Shown here one piece after another: positions 19,954 through 33,505 of a stretch of 64,000 nt of DNA (positions within the stretch are counted from its first letter, which is position 1; each line of letters starts with the position of its first letter). A model generated the notes under the pieces. It searched no databases, was not told the origin of the DNA, and saw nothing but the letters and a program-made list of their open reading frames with translations. The DNA lies in NCBI GenBank assembly GCA_030123585.1, contig CP126120.1, positions 1,116,001 through 1,180,000 on the forward strand. Reading direction: 5' to 3'. The position numbers and the translations under genes are program-made. Source of the DNA: Rhodanobacteraceae bacterium (GTDB lineage Bacteria > Pseudomonadota > Gammaproteobacteria > Xanthomonadales > Rhodanobacteraceae).

Positions 19954-22900
19954 TCAGCCGGAACTTGCAGGCGCCGGAGCCTGCACGCTCGCCGCCGGCG
20001 CGGGCATCGACGTCGAGGCCGGGCTCGGCGCCGTCGCGGCGGGCGCGACGCTGGACGCAGCCGCCGGCGCCGGTGCGCTGGCGACCGTCACGATCTTCGG
20101 TTTGTCCCAACTCCCGGTGACGCGATAGATGCTGCCCGCGGCCTTGTTGAGGCCCTTGCCGATCAGGCCCTGCACCACCAGCCCCGCTGCCGCACCGACC
20201 GGGCCGCCGATCACCGCGCCGACCACCGGCAGGGTGCCGCCGACGTGCGGCGTGACGTCCACGGTGAGGTCATAGTCACGCGCGCGGAACCCGGTGCGGC
20301 CGTACATCGCGATCTTCGCCGCCGGCGCGGTGATCTGCATGTCGTGGGTGTACGCGTCGCCGTCCTTCAGGCTGAAACTGGCCGACGCATTGTCGAAACC
20401 GAAACCCGACTTGAACACGTCGCCGAAATGGAGCATCAAGCGGCTCGGCAATTCGCGCAGCGACAGCAGGCCCAGCAATCGGCCGAGGCCCGGCTTCACC
20501 GCGAGGATGCTGCCCTCGCCCACCTTGATCGAAAGCGCGCCGCTCATCCATGCCAGCGAAAACGACGACGGCGCACCCGGCCAGGTCCCGTCGATGTGCA
20601 CGCTCGCGTCCTGGCCGCCGGCCATCATGCCGCTGAACCCGAACGCCGCCAGCGTCTTGCCGAAGTCGTGCGAGCGGATGTCGGTCACGAAGTGCGACTG
20701 GCTCGCCGCGCGCGTGCCGTTCCAGTCCCCGTGCGACTGGATGGTGAAATCCGCGCCCCGCGAATCGAACCGCAGGATGTGCATGCCGGCCGGCGTCGGC
20801 GTGCTTTCGAACGCGGTTGCGCCAAGATGCGCGTTGCCGAGCCGCAAGTCGCCGATCGTGACGTGCAGCGGCGGCACCGCCGCGGGCGCCACCGGCGAAG
20901 TCGCCGACGGCGGCGCCGGGGCCGCGGGCTGCTTCGGCGGCGGCGGTTCCGGCCAGTACAGGTGTTCGAAATGCGCGGTGATGCCGCGCGTCATCAGGCC
21001 CGAGGTCGGCAACTGCAAAGTGCCCTTCAGCGCGGCGCCGTCGAAGCTCACCGTGTCGTCCTGCGCGCCCGCCTCGTAATCGAATTGCAGCGGACCGAGC
21101 GCGGTTCCGAACACCTCGGCCTCGTCGGCGTCCACCTGGGCCCTGGTGAGTTGCGGGAACGCCGAGCCCGATCCCGCTCCCATCGCCTGCTCGATCCAGC
21201 CGCTGACGTCCAGGCGCGCCGCGTGGCCGCCCACGACCAACCCGCTCGCCGGTACGCTTTCCGGAAGCGTGCTGCCGAAATTCACCGCCAACGCGGTGGG
21301 CAGCTTGTGCGCAGGATCGGCCAATCGTCCGCGCACCTGCAGGACCTCGCCCAGCGACACCGTCAGCGGCGCGCCGTCGGGCGGCAGCTGCAAACCGAGG
21401 TTCAGCGGCAACGTCGTGGCGGCGGGCTTGTCCAGCGGCGCCGGGAAATCCAGCGCGATCCCTGCGAGGCTGGATTGCACATTGAGGATCGGCGTCGCCG
21501 GCGCGTTGCCGGCGCCCGGCACGACCCTGACGCCGATGTGGAACGGCGCGACGCCGCTCGCGTGCGCGACCAGCGAGGCGAGATCGGGGTAACCCTGCAC
21601 CAGCGTCTGCGCCGACACGCTGGCGTCCAGCGAGGCTTCGACGATGTCCTTCGAGTCGGCGACGTTGCCGCCGCCCACCGCCATCGACAACTTCGCCGGC
21701 GCGCCGCGGAACATCGCCGTGAGGTTCTGCGCGCGGAAGCCCGTGCCGTTGATCGAAAGCGGTCCGCTGAGGTTCTTCAGCGCCAGCTTCCACTTGTCCG
21801 CGGTCACGTCGGCGTTCGCCAAGTCGACCTTGCCATCGAGGCTGAACTTCGCCGCATCGTCGAGCGGTATCGACAGCTTGATGCCGAACTTGCCGGTGCC
21901 GCCGAGGGTGAGGCCCTGCAACGCGTCGAGCGCGCCCGCGCCGACCGGGCTGTGGCGCACGAAGTCCAGCAGCTCCGCGCCGGTGCCGCCGCCTTGTATG
22001 TCGAGGTTCAATACGCCATGGCCGAGATCGGGGATGGTCGCCACCGCGTGGGTCGCGGTGACGCCCTGCACTTTCGCGTGCGTCGCCACGATCCCCATGT
22101 GGTTGTCGACGAAATCCAGCGCCGCATCGACTTCGGTCGCGCGCGGCCATTCGTCGGCGAAATCGAATTCGGCGTTCTTCACCGCGCCGGTGGCCTCGAA
22201 GCGTCCCTGGTGATCGAGGAACGGCCAATCGTCGAGATTGCCGCGGATCAGCACGCGCCCCGCGGTGACGTCGCCCCCGACGAACGCATGGTCCAGCCAC
22301 GCGATCAGCGATGCAGGCATGCTGCGATAGGGCCAGAACAGCTTCGCGTCGACGGCCTTGCCGTGTTCCAGCGCGCCCGAAGCGGACAGGAACGGGCGAT
22401 GCCCGTGGCCCAGCCAGATCAGGTGCGCGCGTGCATTGCCCGCCAGTTCGCCGGTGTCGAAATGCAGCCCGTCGGCGCCGATGTTCCACAAACCGTCTTC
22501 GCGCCACGCGACAAAGGTGCCACCGAACCGGGTGAACGTGAACGGCTTGCGGAACACGTCGGTGAGCGCCAGCACCGCCGCCTGCTGCGGCAGTTCCAGC
22601 GACACCGCTTCGGGATCGGCGCGCAGGATGCCGTGCGACAGCGCGATGCCGGGAACCGCTCCCGCCGCCGACGCATGCAGACCGGAAAACCGCAGCGTGG
22701 CGTCGTACTTGCCGACGCCGTTCCACACCAGCGCCGCCGAATCGATGCGCAGGTGCGGCTGCGCGTGCACCACCCAATCGACCAGCGGCTTGGGCGCCTG
22801 CGGCGCCATCGCCAGCAACGACAGCCACGGCGTGACGTCGATCGCCCGCGCCGCGGCCGAGACCCGCCACGCGCCGGCGTGTCCACGCAACTGCACGACC

Positions 22901-23859
22901 GCGCCGCCGGCTGCATCGATGTTCGCGCGCGGCTCGCCGGGACCGCGCCACGCAATGTCCCATCCGTTCGCGACGCGTCGCGCCCGGAACACGCCTGCGA
23001 ACGACGCCAGGTCCACGCCGCGCCCTTCCGGGCCGGACGCGACCAGATCGCGCACCGCGTAACGCACCGCCGCGGAATCCAGCTTGCCGTCGCGCCAACT
23101 GCCCCAGACATCGAAATCGCCGCGGCCGCTGGCCACCGCGTAACGGTGCAGGTCGAGTCCGCGCACGGCTTCGGCGAGATCGATGTCGCGCGTCGAGACG
23201 TGCAATGCGTAGTCGCGCCCGCCCGCACCCATGCTGCCGTTGATCGTCGCCGCCTGGCGCGTGCCGAGCTGCTGCACGCTGCCGCCGAAGCGCAGCGAGT
23301 CGCCGATGTTCACCACCCGCAGGCGCGGCGCCAGCAATCGCCACGAACGCTGCGTCACCGCGTCGGCGATGTCCACGTGCAGGTTGCGGAGATCGAGGTC
23401 GACCGGCAGCGACTGCAGCGAGGCGTGCGACTCGCCGCCCGCCGCGCTGAACCCCGTCACCTGCCAACCCGCCGCCGAATGTTCGACCCGCAATTCCAGG
23501 TCGTTCAGGCGCAACGTGATCCAGCGGTGCGCCGGACGCAGCCACGCGCCGAAATCGAACTTCAGCGCGGCATGCGGCAAGGTGATCGACTGGCCGCCCG
23601 GACGGCCGGGGCCGAGGGTGAGATCACGCACCGTCAACAGCGGACCGGACGGCTGCCACTCGCTGCTGATGGCCGCGAACTTCACCGGACGGTGCAGACG
23701 CGCGGACAACTGCCGCGCGACGAAGTCGGGGTAGCGCGTCGCCAGCGGCAACAGCATTTGCACCACGCCCATCGCGACCGCCGCCGCGATCAGCAGCACC
23801 GCGACCAGCGCGGTCAGCGCGAAACGCGCGCGGCGCAGGTGGTGGCGCCAGGGGGTCAT
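19954..23859 (-). CDS. yhdP: YhdP family AsmA-like phospholipid transport protein
   Basis: 1301 aa, typical of the YhdP family. YhdP is one of the long AsmA-like proteins that bridge inner and outer membranes and carry phospholipids outward. One N-terminal membrane anchor (about residues 11-35, RFALTALVAVLLIAAAVAMG) is followed by a very long region of alternating beta strands. The C-terminal block AKIAMYGRTGFRARDYDLTV then LPVVGAVIGGPVGAAAG is conserved in the family. A Pro/Ala-rich tail ends the protein. It sits next to rng, an arrangement common in gammaproteobacteria. Confidence 0.92.
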   Translation of the reverse strand: MTPWRHHLRRARFALTALVAVLLIAAAVAMGVVQMLLPLATRYPDFVARQLSARLHRPVKFAAISSEWQPSGPLLTVRDLTLGPGRPGGQSITLPHAALKFDFGAWLRPAHRWITLRLNDLELRVEHSAAGWQVTGFSAAGGESHASLQSLPVDLDLRNLHVDIADAVTQRSWRLLAPRLRVVNIGDSLRFGGSVQQLGTRQAATINGSMGAGGRDYALHVSTRDIDLAEAVRGLDLHRYAVASGRGDFDVWGSWRDGKLDSAAVRYAVRDLVASGPEGRGVDLASFAGVFRARRVANGWDIAWRGPGEPRANIDAAGGAVVQLRGHAGAWRVSAAARAIDVTPWLSLLAMAPQAPKPLVDWVVHAQPHLRIDSAALVWNGVGKYDATLRFSGLHASAAGAVPGIALSHGILRADPEAVSLELPQQAAVLALTDVFRKPFTFTRFGGTFVAWREDGLWNIGADGLHFDTGELAGNARAHLIWLGHGHRPFLSASGALEHGKAVDAKLFWPYRSMPASLIAWLDHAFVGGDVTAGRVLIRGNLDDWPFLDHQGRFEATGAVKNAEFDFADEWPRATEVDAALDFVDNHMGIVATHAKVQGVTATHAVATIPDLGHGVLNLDIQGGGTGAELLDFVRHSPVGAGALDALQGLTLGGTGKFGIKLSIPLDDAAKFSLDGKVDLANADVTADKWKLALKNLSGPLSINGTGFRAQNLTAMFRGAPAKLSMAVGGGNVADSKDIVEASLDASVSAQTLVQGYPDLASLVAHASGVAPFHIGVRVVPGAGNAPATPILNVQSSLAGIALDFPAPLDKPAATTLPLNLGLQLPPDGAPLTVSLGEVLQVRGRLADPAHKLPTALAVNFGSTLPESVPASGLVVGGHAARLDVSGWIEQAMGAGSGSAFPQLTRAQVDADEAEVFGTALGPLQFDYEAGAQDDTVSFDGAALKGTLQLPTSGLMTRGITAHFEHLYWPEPPPPKQPAAPAPPSATSPVAPAAVPPLHVTIGDLRLGNAHLGATAFESTPTPAGMHILRFDSRGADFTIQSHGDWNGTRAASQSHFVTDIRSHDFGKTLAAFGFSGMMAGGQDASVHIDGTWPGAPSSFSLAWMSGALSIKVGEGSILAVKPGLGRLLGLLSLRELPSRLMLHFGDVFKSGFGFDNASASFSLKDGDAYTHDMQITAPAAKIAMYGRTGFRARDYDLTVDVTPHVGGTLPVVGAVIGGPVGAAAGLVVQGLIGKGLNKAAGSIYRVTGSWDKPKIVTVASAPAPAAASSVAPAATAPSPASTSMPAPAASVQAPAPASSG

Positions 23860-24207
23860 GGCGCGGACCTGTGCGGTAGACGCGACCGCGGCGCCGCGAT
23901 TTCTTTGATCTGTAACGATGGCAGCAAGACATCCATGTCTTCATTCCGCTCGCCAGCAAAAATAAAAATGGATTGACTCGCGCCATCCATGGCGCTCGCG
24001 CTGCGCGCCGCCTGCGGCGTTCGCGTTTGCAATCCTGCAAACGCGGTCGGGTTCTGCCCGCGCACAGCGCGGACAGCCCCGGAATGACGAGCATTGGGGT
24101 CGTGGCGTCGCACAAAATGCGTCTCCCATCCCGCGCTGCGCGCCATCACGGAGTTCTCGGCCATGGATGGCGGTTGTCCCCGCAAGCGGGAGAAGGAAAA
24201 GCAGGCG
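23860..24207. other. yhdP-rng intergenic region
   Basis: This 348-bp gap has no convincing gene. It contains a perfect inverted repeat with 10-bp arms and a 4-nt loop (24022-24045, cgcgtttgca / tgcaaacgcg). It also has several 'gcgctgcgcgc' elements and a partial 'ccccgcaagcgggag' palindrome near the rng stop. The region looks like clustered repeats of the type seen elsewhere in the window. Confidence 0.5.
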
Positions 24208-25686
24208 TCACAGCAGCACGACATCGAACTGCTCCTGCCCGTACTGCTCCTCGGGCTGGAACCGGATCGACTTGCCGATGAAGGCTTCCAGTTCCGCGAC
24301 CGCCGCGGATTCCTCTTCCAGCATGCGCGCGACCACTTTCGGCGACGCCAGCACCAGCAGTTTCTCGGCCTGGAACTGGCGCACCGCGCGGGTGATCTCG
24401 CGGAAGATTTCGTAGCCGACCGTTTCGGCGGTCTTCAAAATGCCACGCCCGGCGCAGGCGGGGCACGGCTCGCACAGTTGCCGCGCCAGGCTTTCGGTGG
24501 TGCGCTTGCGGGTCATCTCGACCAGTCCGAGCGGGCTCATCTCGTACACGCTGGTCTTGGCGTGGTCGCGCGCCAGCGCCTTCTCGAGCGTGCGCAGCAC
24601 CTGGCGCTTGTGCTCGTCGTCGTGCATGTCGATGAAGTCGATGATGATGATGCCGCCGAGGTTGCGCAGGCGCAGTTGGCGCGCTGCGGCCTGCGCGGCT
24701 TCGAGGTTGGTGCGGAACGCGGTCTCCTCCAGGTTGCGCGCGCCGAGATACGCGCCGGTGTTGACGTCGATGGTGGTCATCGCCTCGGTCTGGTCGATCA
24801 CGAGGTAGCCGCCGGACTTCAGCGGCACTTCCTTGCGCAGCGCCTTCTGGATTTCGTCCTCGACGCCATAGAGGTCGAAGATCGGGCGCTCGCCGGGGTA
24901 GTGCTCGATGCGTTCGGTGAGGTCGGGCATGAACCGCCGCGCGAACTCGAGCGTGCGTTCGTAGGTTTCGCGCGAATCCACGCGCACTTTCTCGATGTCG
25001 TCGTGCATCAGGTCGCGCAGCACGCGCAGCGGCAGCGGCGGTTCCTCGTACACGCGTTCGCCGGGTTGCGCACGCGCGATCGCCTCGGCCACCGTCTGCC
25101 ACACGCGGGTCACGTAGGCGACATCCTCGGCCAGTTCATCGCGTTCCAGTCCTTCGGCGTTGGTGCGCGCGATCAGGCCGGAACCGTTGCCGGCGAGCCC
25201 GGCCAGAATGCCGCGCAGGCGTTCGCGCTCGGCTTCGTCCTCGATGCGCACCGACACGCCCAGGGTCGAACTGTCCGGCAGCAACACCAGGTAGCGCGAG
25301 GGAATGGACAGCGACGTGGACAGCCGCGCGCCCTTGCTGCCGATCGGATCCTTGATGACCTGCACGATCACGCGCTGGCCTTCGTGCACCAGTTCCGTGA
25401 TCGGCGGAATGCTGGCCGGCGCCGGCGCGGCGCCGTCGATCGGATCGGCGCTGAGCGCCGGATGCGCCATGTCGGCCGCGTGCAGGAACGCGCTGCGTTC
25501 GAGGCCGATGTCCACAAACGCCGCCTGCATGCCCGGCATCACCCGCTTGACGCGGCCGCAATAGATGTTGCCGACGAAGCCGCGGTGCCCGCTGCGTTCG
25601 ATGTGCACCTCCTGCAACATGCCGTTTTCGACCACGCCGACCCGGGCTTCGCGGGGCGTGACGTTGATCAGGATTTCCTCGGTCAT
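24208..25686 (-). CDS. rng: Ribonuclease G
   Basis: 492 aa. RNase G processes the 5' end of 16S rRNA and degrades some mRNAs. The S1 domain spans about residues 35-125 (GNIYCGRVKRVMPGMQAAFV). The catalytic core has TIDVNTGAYLG and IIIIDFIDMHDDEHK with the metal-binding aspartates. The zinc-link CPACAGRG is present. The start MTEEILINVTPREARV at 25686 matches the family; the preceding MASRR is less likely to be translated. It lies downstream of maf. Confidence 0.96.
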   Translation of the reverse strand: MTEEILINVTPREARVGVVENGMLQEVHIERSGHRGFVGNIYCGRVKRVMPGMQAAFVDIGLERSAFLHAADMAHPALSADPIDGAAPAPASIPPITELVHEGQRVIVQVIKDPIGSKGARLSTSLSIPSRYLVLLPDSSTLGVSVRIEDEAERERLRGILAGLAGNGSGLIARTNAEGLERDELAEDVAYVTRVWQTVAEAIARAQPGERVYEEPPLPLRVLRDLMHDDIEKVRVDSRETYERTLEFARRFMPDLTERIEHYPGERPIFDLYGVEDEIQKALRKEVPLKSGGYLVIDQTEAMTTIDVNTGAYLGARNLEETAFRTNLEAAQAAARQLRLRNLGGIIIIDFIDMHDDEHKRQVLRTLEKALARDHAKTSVYEMSPLGLVEMTRKRTTESLARQLCEPCPACAGRGILKTAETVGYEIFREITRAVRQFQAEKLLVLASPKVVARMLEEESAAVAELEAFIGKSIRFQPEEQYGQEQFDVVLL

Positions 25687-25778
25687 GCGCCGGCTGGCCA
25701 TCGGGTGGGTGGAGATGTCCGTTATAGCCCGCCACGGCTACACCTGTCGATGCAGCAAAGCGGCAGGTTCAGCGCCCG

Positions 25779-26354
25779 TCACGCTTCGATGCCGGCCCCG
25801 CGCAGCAAGCCGGCGGTCTCGAACAGCGGCAAGCCCATCACGCCCGAATAGCTGCCCGACAGGTGCGCGATGAACGCCGCCGCGCGGCCCTGGATCGCGT
25901 AGCCGCCGGCCTTGCCGAACGGCTCGCCGGTGGCGACGTAACGCGCGATCGCGGCGTCGCCGATGTCCGCAACAGCCACCTCGGACACGCTCGCTGCCAT
26001 CGCGAGCGCGCCCTGCCGCGCGCAGCAGACCACCGACACCACGGCGTGCGTGCGGCCCGCCAGCGCGCGCAGCATCGCCGCCGCGTCGTCGCCATCGCGG
26101 GGCTTGCCGAACACCCGGCCATCCAGCACCACTTCGGTATCGGCGCCCAGCACGACCGCCGCCGGATCGCGCCCGCGTATCGCCTCGATTCCTGCCGATG
26201 CCTTCTCGCGCGCCACCCGCTCCACATACGCGCGCGGCGACTCGCTTGGCGCACGCACCTCCGGCACATCCACATCCACGATTTCGAAGGCGACGCCAAG
26301 TTGCGCGAGCAATTCGCGGCGGCGCGGCGACTGCGAGGCGAGCCAGAGCGTCAT
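25779..26354 (-). CDS. Maf-like nucleotide pyrophosphatase
   Basis: 191 aa. Maf proteins hydrolyse non-canonical or canonical NTPs to monophosphates. The diagnostic N-terminus [18 protein letters not shown] is intact. [20 protein letters not shown] supplies the catalytic Asp, and [20 protein letters not shown] closes the active site. The open frame extends upstream to 26585, but the start at 26354 overlaps the rlmH stop by 4 bp (ATGA), indicating translational coupling. Which Maf subgroup (YhdE- or YceF-like) cannot be settled by eye. Confidence 0.94.
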   Translation of the reverse strand: MTLWLASQSPRRRELLAQLGVAFEIVDVDVPEVRAPSESPRAYVERVAREKASAGIEAIRGRDPAAVVLGADTEVVLDGRVFGKPRDGDDAAAMLRALAGRTHAVVSVVCCARQGALAMAASVSEVAVADIGDAAIARYVATGEPFGKAGGYAIQGRAAAFIAHLSGSYSGVMGLPLFETAGLLRGAGIEA

Positions 26355-26821
26355 GCGCGGTGATACGGATGCCCGTTGAGGATCGTCACCGCGCGATACA
26401 ACTGCTCGGCCACCACCAGCCGCACCAGCATGTGCGGGAGGGTGAGCGGCCCGAGCGACCAGCGCTGGTCGGCGCGCCGTAATACTTCTTGCGCGTGGCC
26501 GTCGGGGCCGCCGATCAGGAACGCGAGGTCGCGGCCCGCCATGCGCCAATTCGACAACTGTTTCGCGAGTTGCTCGCTCGACCACACGATGCCCTGGCCA
26601 TCCAGCGCGACGACGTGCGCGTCGCGCGGCAACGCGGCGAGCAGCGCCGTGCCTTCGTGCTCCATCGCGCGGGCATCGTCGCGACCCTTGCCGCGCGCGC
26701 CGGGCTTGATCTCGACCAGTTCCAGCGGCAACTCGCGCGACAGGCGTTTCGCGTATTCCGCGAAACCTTCCGCCACCCAGCCCGGCATGCGTTCGCCGAC
26801 CGCGATCAGCTTGGCACGCAC
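26351..26821 (-). CDS. rlmH: 23S rRNA pseudouridine-1915 methyltransferase RlmH
   Basis: 156 aa, exact family size. RlmH is a SPOUT methyltransferase acting on helix 69 of 23S rRNA in the 70S ribosome. It starts [16 protein letters not shown]. The AdoMet-binding knot is seen as [11 protein letters not shown], and the C-terminal [19 protein letters not shown] is conserved. It overlaps maf by 4 bp and follows rsfS by 10 bp, forming an rsfS-rlmH-maf-rng operon. Confidence 0.97.
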   Translation of the reverse strand: MRAKLIAVGERMPGWVAEGFAEYAKRLSRELPLELVEIKPGARGKGRDDARAMEHEGTALLAALPRDAHVVALDGQGIVWSSEQLAKQLSNWRMAGRDLAFLIGGPDGHAQEVLRRADQRWSLGPLTLPHMLVRLVVAEQLYRAVTILNGHPYHRA

Positions 26822-26831
26822 GGCGCGCGGC

Positions 26832-27299
26832 TCAGCGATCGTTGGCGGCGGCAGCCTCGGGTGCCTGGTCGCCCACCGTCCACAGACGTTCCAGCCCGTA
26901 GAACTCGCGGATGCGCGGCAGCATCACGTGCACGATGATGTCGCCCAGGTCAACCAGCACCCATTCGGCTTCGGCCTCGCCTTCCACGCCCAACGGCAGC
27001 ATGCCCGCGCGCTTGGCGAACCTGACAACTTCGTCGGCGATGGATTTGACGTGGCGGGTGGAGGTGCCGGACGCGATGATCAGCAGGTCGGCAATGGAAG
27101 TGCGGCCGTGGACGTCGATTTCGCGGATGTCCTGCGCCTTCAATTCATCGAGGGCGGCGAGTACGCGTCGGCGCAGGGTCGCAAGGGTGGGCGGGCGGTT
27201 GACGGGAGTCGCAGCGGAGCGTTGCCTGGCTTGGCTGGTCAAGTTCTGGAAGGCCTCGGCCTTTGGTTGGCGCGCGGATCGCGCGCTTTCAGTATGCAC
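26832..27299 (-). CDS. rsfS: Ribosomal silencing factor RsfS
   Basis: 155 aa. RsfS binds ribosomal protein L14 and blocks subunit joining in starvation. The core is ALDELKAQDIREIDVHGRTS, ADLLIIASGTSTRHVKSIAD and the WVLVDLGDIIVHVMLPRIRE segment. The N-terminal 40 residues are basic and not conserved, so translation may start later than the 27299 ATG. It sits between nadD and rlmH, the usual order. Confidence 0.95.
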   Translation of the reverse strand: MHTESARSARQPKAEAFQNLTSQARQRSAATPVNRPPTLATLRRRVLAALDELKAQDIREIDVHGRTSIADLLIIASGTSTRHVKSIADEVVRFAKRAGMLPLGVEGEAEAEWVLVDLGDIIVHVMLPRIREFYGLERLWTVGDQAPEAAAANDR

Positions 27300-27335
27300 C
27301 CGCCGCCGACGAGCGCAAGTGCGCCACGGCCCGGC

Positions 27336-27995
27336 TCATTCAGATTTGCCGGATGCCCGGTACGGCGCCAGCAGCGCGGGATCGTCCAGCAGCGCATCCG
27401 GCACCAGCCAGCGCGGCTCGGCGCCGTTCGCCAGCAGCGCGCGGATGCGCGTCGAGGAGATGCCCAGCGAGGTGACCACCATGTTCAGCACGCGGCCCGC
27501 CGGCTGCACGCGCAGACGCTCGGCGGTGTCCACGAGGCGCGGCGCGACTTCCGCGGCCAGCGCCTCCGGCATCGCCGGAACCTGTGCGGGCCGCGTCAGC
27601 ACGCAGATGTGCGCGAGCGCGAACAGTTCGCGCCAGCGATGCCACGACGACAGGCCCGCGAACGCGTCGGCGCCGATCAGCAGGACCAGCGGGCGTTGCG
27701 CGCCGATCTCCCCGCGCAGCGATTCCAGCGTGTCGATCGTGTAGGACGGTCCGTCGCGATCGAGTTCGCGCAGGTCCATGCGCAAACGCGCCTGCCCTGC
27801 CAGCGCCGCGCGCAGCATGGCCGCGCGCCGTTCGGCGCTCGCGACGGGCTGCGGACGGTGCGGCGGCGCCTTGGCCGGCACCAGGTACACATCGGCGTCC
27901 AGCGCTTCCGAGGCTTCCCACGCCGCGCGCAGATGCCCGATGTGGATCGGATCGAACGTGCCGCCGAAGATCGCGAGTGGGCGGGTTGTATTCAC
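27336..27995 (-). CDS. nadD: Nicotinate-nucleotide adenylyltransferase NadD
   Basis: 219 aa. NadD adenylates nicotinate mononucleotide in NAD synthesis. The nucleotidyltransferase motif GGTFDPIHIGHLRAA is at residues 11-25 and the second motif ISSTRIRALL is near the C-terminus. It lies between holA and rsfS on the same strand, the standard arrangement. Confidence 0.96.
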   Translation of the reverse strand: MNTTRPLAIFGGTFDPIHIGHLRAAWEASEALDADVYLVPAKAPPHRPQPVASAERRAAMLRAALAGQARLRMDLRELDRDGPSYTIDTLESLRGEIGAQRPLVLLIGADAFAGLSSWHRWRELFALAHICVLTRPAQVPAMPEALAAEVAPRLVDTAERLRVQPAGRVLNMVVTSLGISSTRIRALLANGAEPRWLVPDALLDDPALLAPYRASGKSE

Positions 27996-28096
27996 GATCA
28001 GGAACGGTCCGCCAAGGACGCAAAAGACGTGAAGAAATCCTCTCGAAAAACTTTGCGCACTTCGCGTCCTTCGCGGATCATTGCCTTGGCCTTTTC

Positions 28097-29125
28097 TCAG
28101 GCAGCCAGCAGTGTGGCAGCGGTGCGCGGCTGCGCGATCGCGACCACGAGGCGTTCCATCTCGCGCCAGGGATCGCCGATCTCACGGCCCTTGGCCATGC
28201 GGTCGATCCGCGCGCATTCGGCGAGGCAGCGCCGCCAGTGCGCGTTGCCGCGTCCCCCGCGATGCAACGCATCCGCGAACAACTTCTGGCGCGCCGGCCA
28301 CATGCCGTATTCGTTGCGCACCGCGCTGGCGAAGTCGGAGGCGGACGACAAACGCAGCGCCAGGTCGAGCTGGTTCAGCAGCCAGCCCAGCATCGGGATC
28401 ACGTCCTCGCCTTCCGCGCGCAATCCGCCGAGGATCCTCAACGCGCGCGGCGCATCGCCGCCGAACGCGGCATCGGTGAGCTTGAACACGTCGTACACCG
28501 CGTTGTCCGCGCCCAGCGACTCCAATTCTTCCGCGCCGACCGGTCCGCCTGCACGCAATGCGGCGAGTTTGTCGATCTCCTGCGCGATCGCGAGCAGATT
28601 GCCCTCCGCGCGCGCAGCCAACAGTGCGACCGCATCGTCGTCGGGCACGAAACCCTTGCTGCGCATCCGCGCGCGGATCCAGTCGGGCAATTGATCGACG
28701 CGCGGCGCGCGCAGCCAGACGTACGCGCCGGCGCGTTCCACCGATTTCACCCACGCGCCTTCGTGCTTCCTGCTCCATTCGGCCGCGCTGATCATCAGCA
28801 CGGTGTCGGCCGCGGGCGCCTTGCACCATTCGCTGATCGCCGCCGCGCCGTCGCGATCGGGCTTGCCGGTCGGCAGGCGCAATTCGATCAAACGCCGCGA
28901 CGCGAACAGCGACAGGCTGGCGCCGCTGCGCGCCAGTCGGTCCCAATCGAAATGCGCCTCGACATCCAGCACTTCGCGTTCGCCGAATCCGAGGGCGCGC
29001 GCGCGGGCGCGCAATGCATCACCCGCTTCCTGCAACTGCAGCGGTTCCTCGCCGGCCAGCAGATAGACCGGCGCCAGCTCGCCCTTCGCGAGCGTGCGCA
29101 GGAAGGCTTCGATCTCGCCCGCCAC
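28097..29125 (-). CDS. holA: DNA polymerase III subunit delta (HolA)
   Basis: 342 aa, family length. HolA is the clamp-loader subunit that opens the beta clamp. The N-terminus LAPVYLLAGEEPLQLQEAGD is diagnostic. The degenerate AAA+ core follows: RLIELRLPTGKP, LDLALRLSSASDFASAV and the terminal collar helices. It lies 2 bp from lptE, so the two are probably co-translated, and it is followed by nadD after a 100-bp gap. Confidence 0.95.
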   Translation of the reverse strand: MAGEIEAFLRTLAKGELAPVYLLAGEEPLQLQEAGDALRARARALGFGEREVLDVEAHFDWDRLARSGASLSLFASRRLIELRLPTGKPDRDGAAAISEWCKAPAADTVLMISAAEWSRKHEGAWVKSVERAGAYVWLRAPRVDQLPDWIRARMRSKGFVPDDDAVALLAARAEGNLLAIAQEIDKLAALRAGGPVGAEELESLGADNAVYDVFKLTDAAFGGDAPRALRILGGLRAEGEDVIPMLGWLLNQLDLALRLSSASDFASAVRNEYGMWPARQKLFADALHRGGRGNAHWRRCLAECARIDRMAKGREIGDPWREMERLVVAIAQPRTAATLLAA

Positions 29126-29127
29126 GC

Positions 29128-29700
29128 TCAGCCCGGACTGGCGGCGCCGGCGGGCGCCATGCCCGCGCTCGCCGCACTCGTCGGCGCGACGACGGTGCCG
29201 TTGCGCGCCTGCGCTTCCAGGCGTCGCATCACCGCGTCGGTCATCTCGCGCACCAGGCTGCGCTGGATCGCCTCGGTCTCGCTGGCGATCGCGGTCAACT
29301 GGGTCTGGTCCACCGCAAACTCGTGCGACAGGTTGATCGTCTGCACGGGTATCACGACCTTGCTGTCCGCATCGGTCAGCGTGAACTGCACCTGGAAACC
29401 GACCACGTATTCGCCGACGCGCTGGAAGCCGCCGGTGGTCAGCAGGCGCGACGAAAACGTCGCCACCGGCACCGCCAACGTCGCGACGCCCGGCGCCGAC
29501 GCATCCAGTACTTCAACCTTGCTCGCGCGCAGCGCGGCCGCGAGCGAGCGCGGGAATTCGCCGCCGCCATTGACCTGCAGGTAGACGCGCTGCGCCATCG
29601 GCGCCGGCAAGGCCGCGCTGCGGCGCAAGTGGAAGCCGCAGCCGGCGAGCGAAACGAATCCCACGACGCACAGCGTCGTTTGCAGCCATCGCTGGGTCAT
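29128..29700 (-). CDS. lptE: LPS-assembly lipoprotein LptE
   Basis: 190 aa. LptE plugs the LptD barrel that inserts lipopolysaccharide into the outer membrane. The signal peptide ends in a lipobox (LAGC, Cys21), followed by the family start GFHLRRSAALP. Middle landmarks are QVNGGGEFPRSLAAALR and VGFQVQFTLTDADSKVV. It lies between leuS and holA, the conserved leuS-lptE-holA order. The C-terminal Ala/Pro-rich tail is not conserved. Confidence 0.93.
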   Translation of the reverse strand: MTQRWLQTTLCVVGFVSLAGCGFHLRRSAALPAPMAQRVYLQVNGGGEFPRSLAAALRASKVEVLDASAPGVATLAVPVATFSSRLLTTGGFQRVGEYVVGFQVQFTLTDADSKVVIPVQTINLSHEFAVDQTQLTAIASETEAIQRSLVREMTDAVMRRLEAQARNGTVVAPTSAASAGMAPAGAASPG

Positions 29701-29751
29701 GAAAGCTCCATTGTGCGTGGGCGCGAAATCCGCGTGAGCATAACAATGAAA

Positions 29752-29862
29752 CCGTCATCCCGGCGAAAGCCGGGATCCATTTTCAACTCGAAAGCGAGAG
29801 GCAAGTCAAAATGGATTCCGGGTTCCGCATCCGGTGAAGCTGGATGCGGCCCCGGAATGACG
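29752..29862. repeat. Palindromic repeat element between leuS and lptE
   Basis: 'cgtcatcccggcgaaagccg' followed by 'ggatccattttcaa' is mirrored by 'caaaatggattccgg' and 'ccccggaatgacgac', giving a long imperfect inverted repeat with an inner hairpin (cccggcgaaagccggg). It resembles dispersed repeats common in Xanthomonadales. It fills most of the 225-bp gap. Confidence 0.55.
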
Positions 29863-29925
29863 ACCGGGCTGATGTACCCATTCCGGATGCGCGAAAGCAT
29901 AACAGCCGCCGCGGCCAACACCGGT

Positions 29926-33400
<3,475 letters not shown>

Positions 33401-33505
33401 CAGGCGGTCACAACGCGTCTTGCGCGAAAGACGGGGCCCGATGACTTTTGTTGCTCGCGACTCGGCGTGACCCCTGGCGCTTGATATCGATCGCGCCATC
33501 TGTAA

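Noticed and set aside
19621..23976. 1451-codon open frame on the plus strand
   Set aside because: It is a shadow of yhdP on the other strand. Its translation is Arg/His-rich with no family pattern, as expected for antisense of a GC-rich gene.
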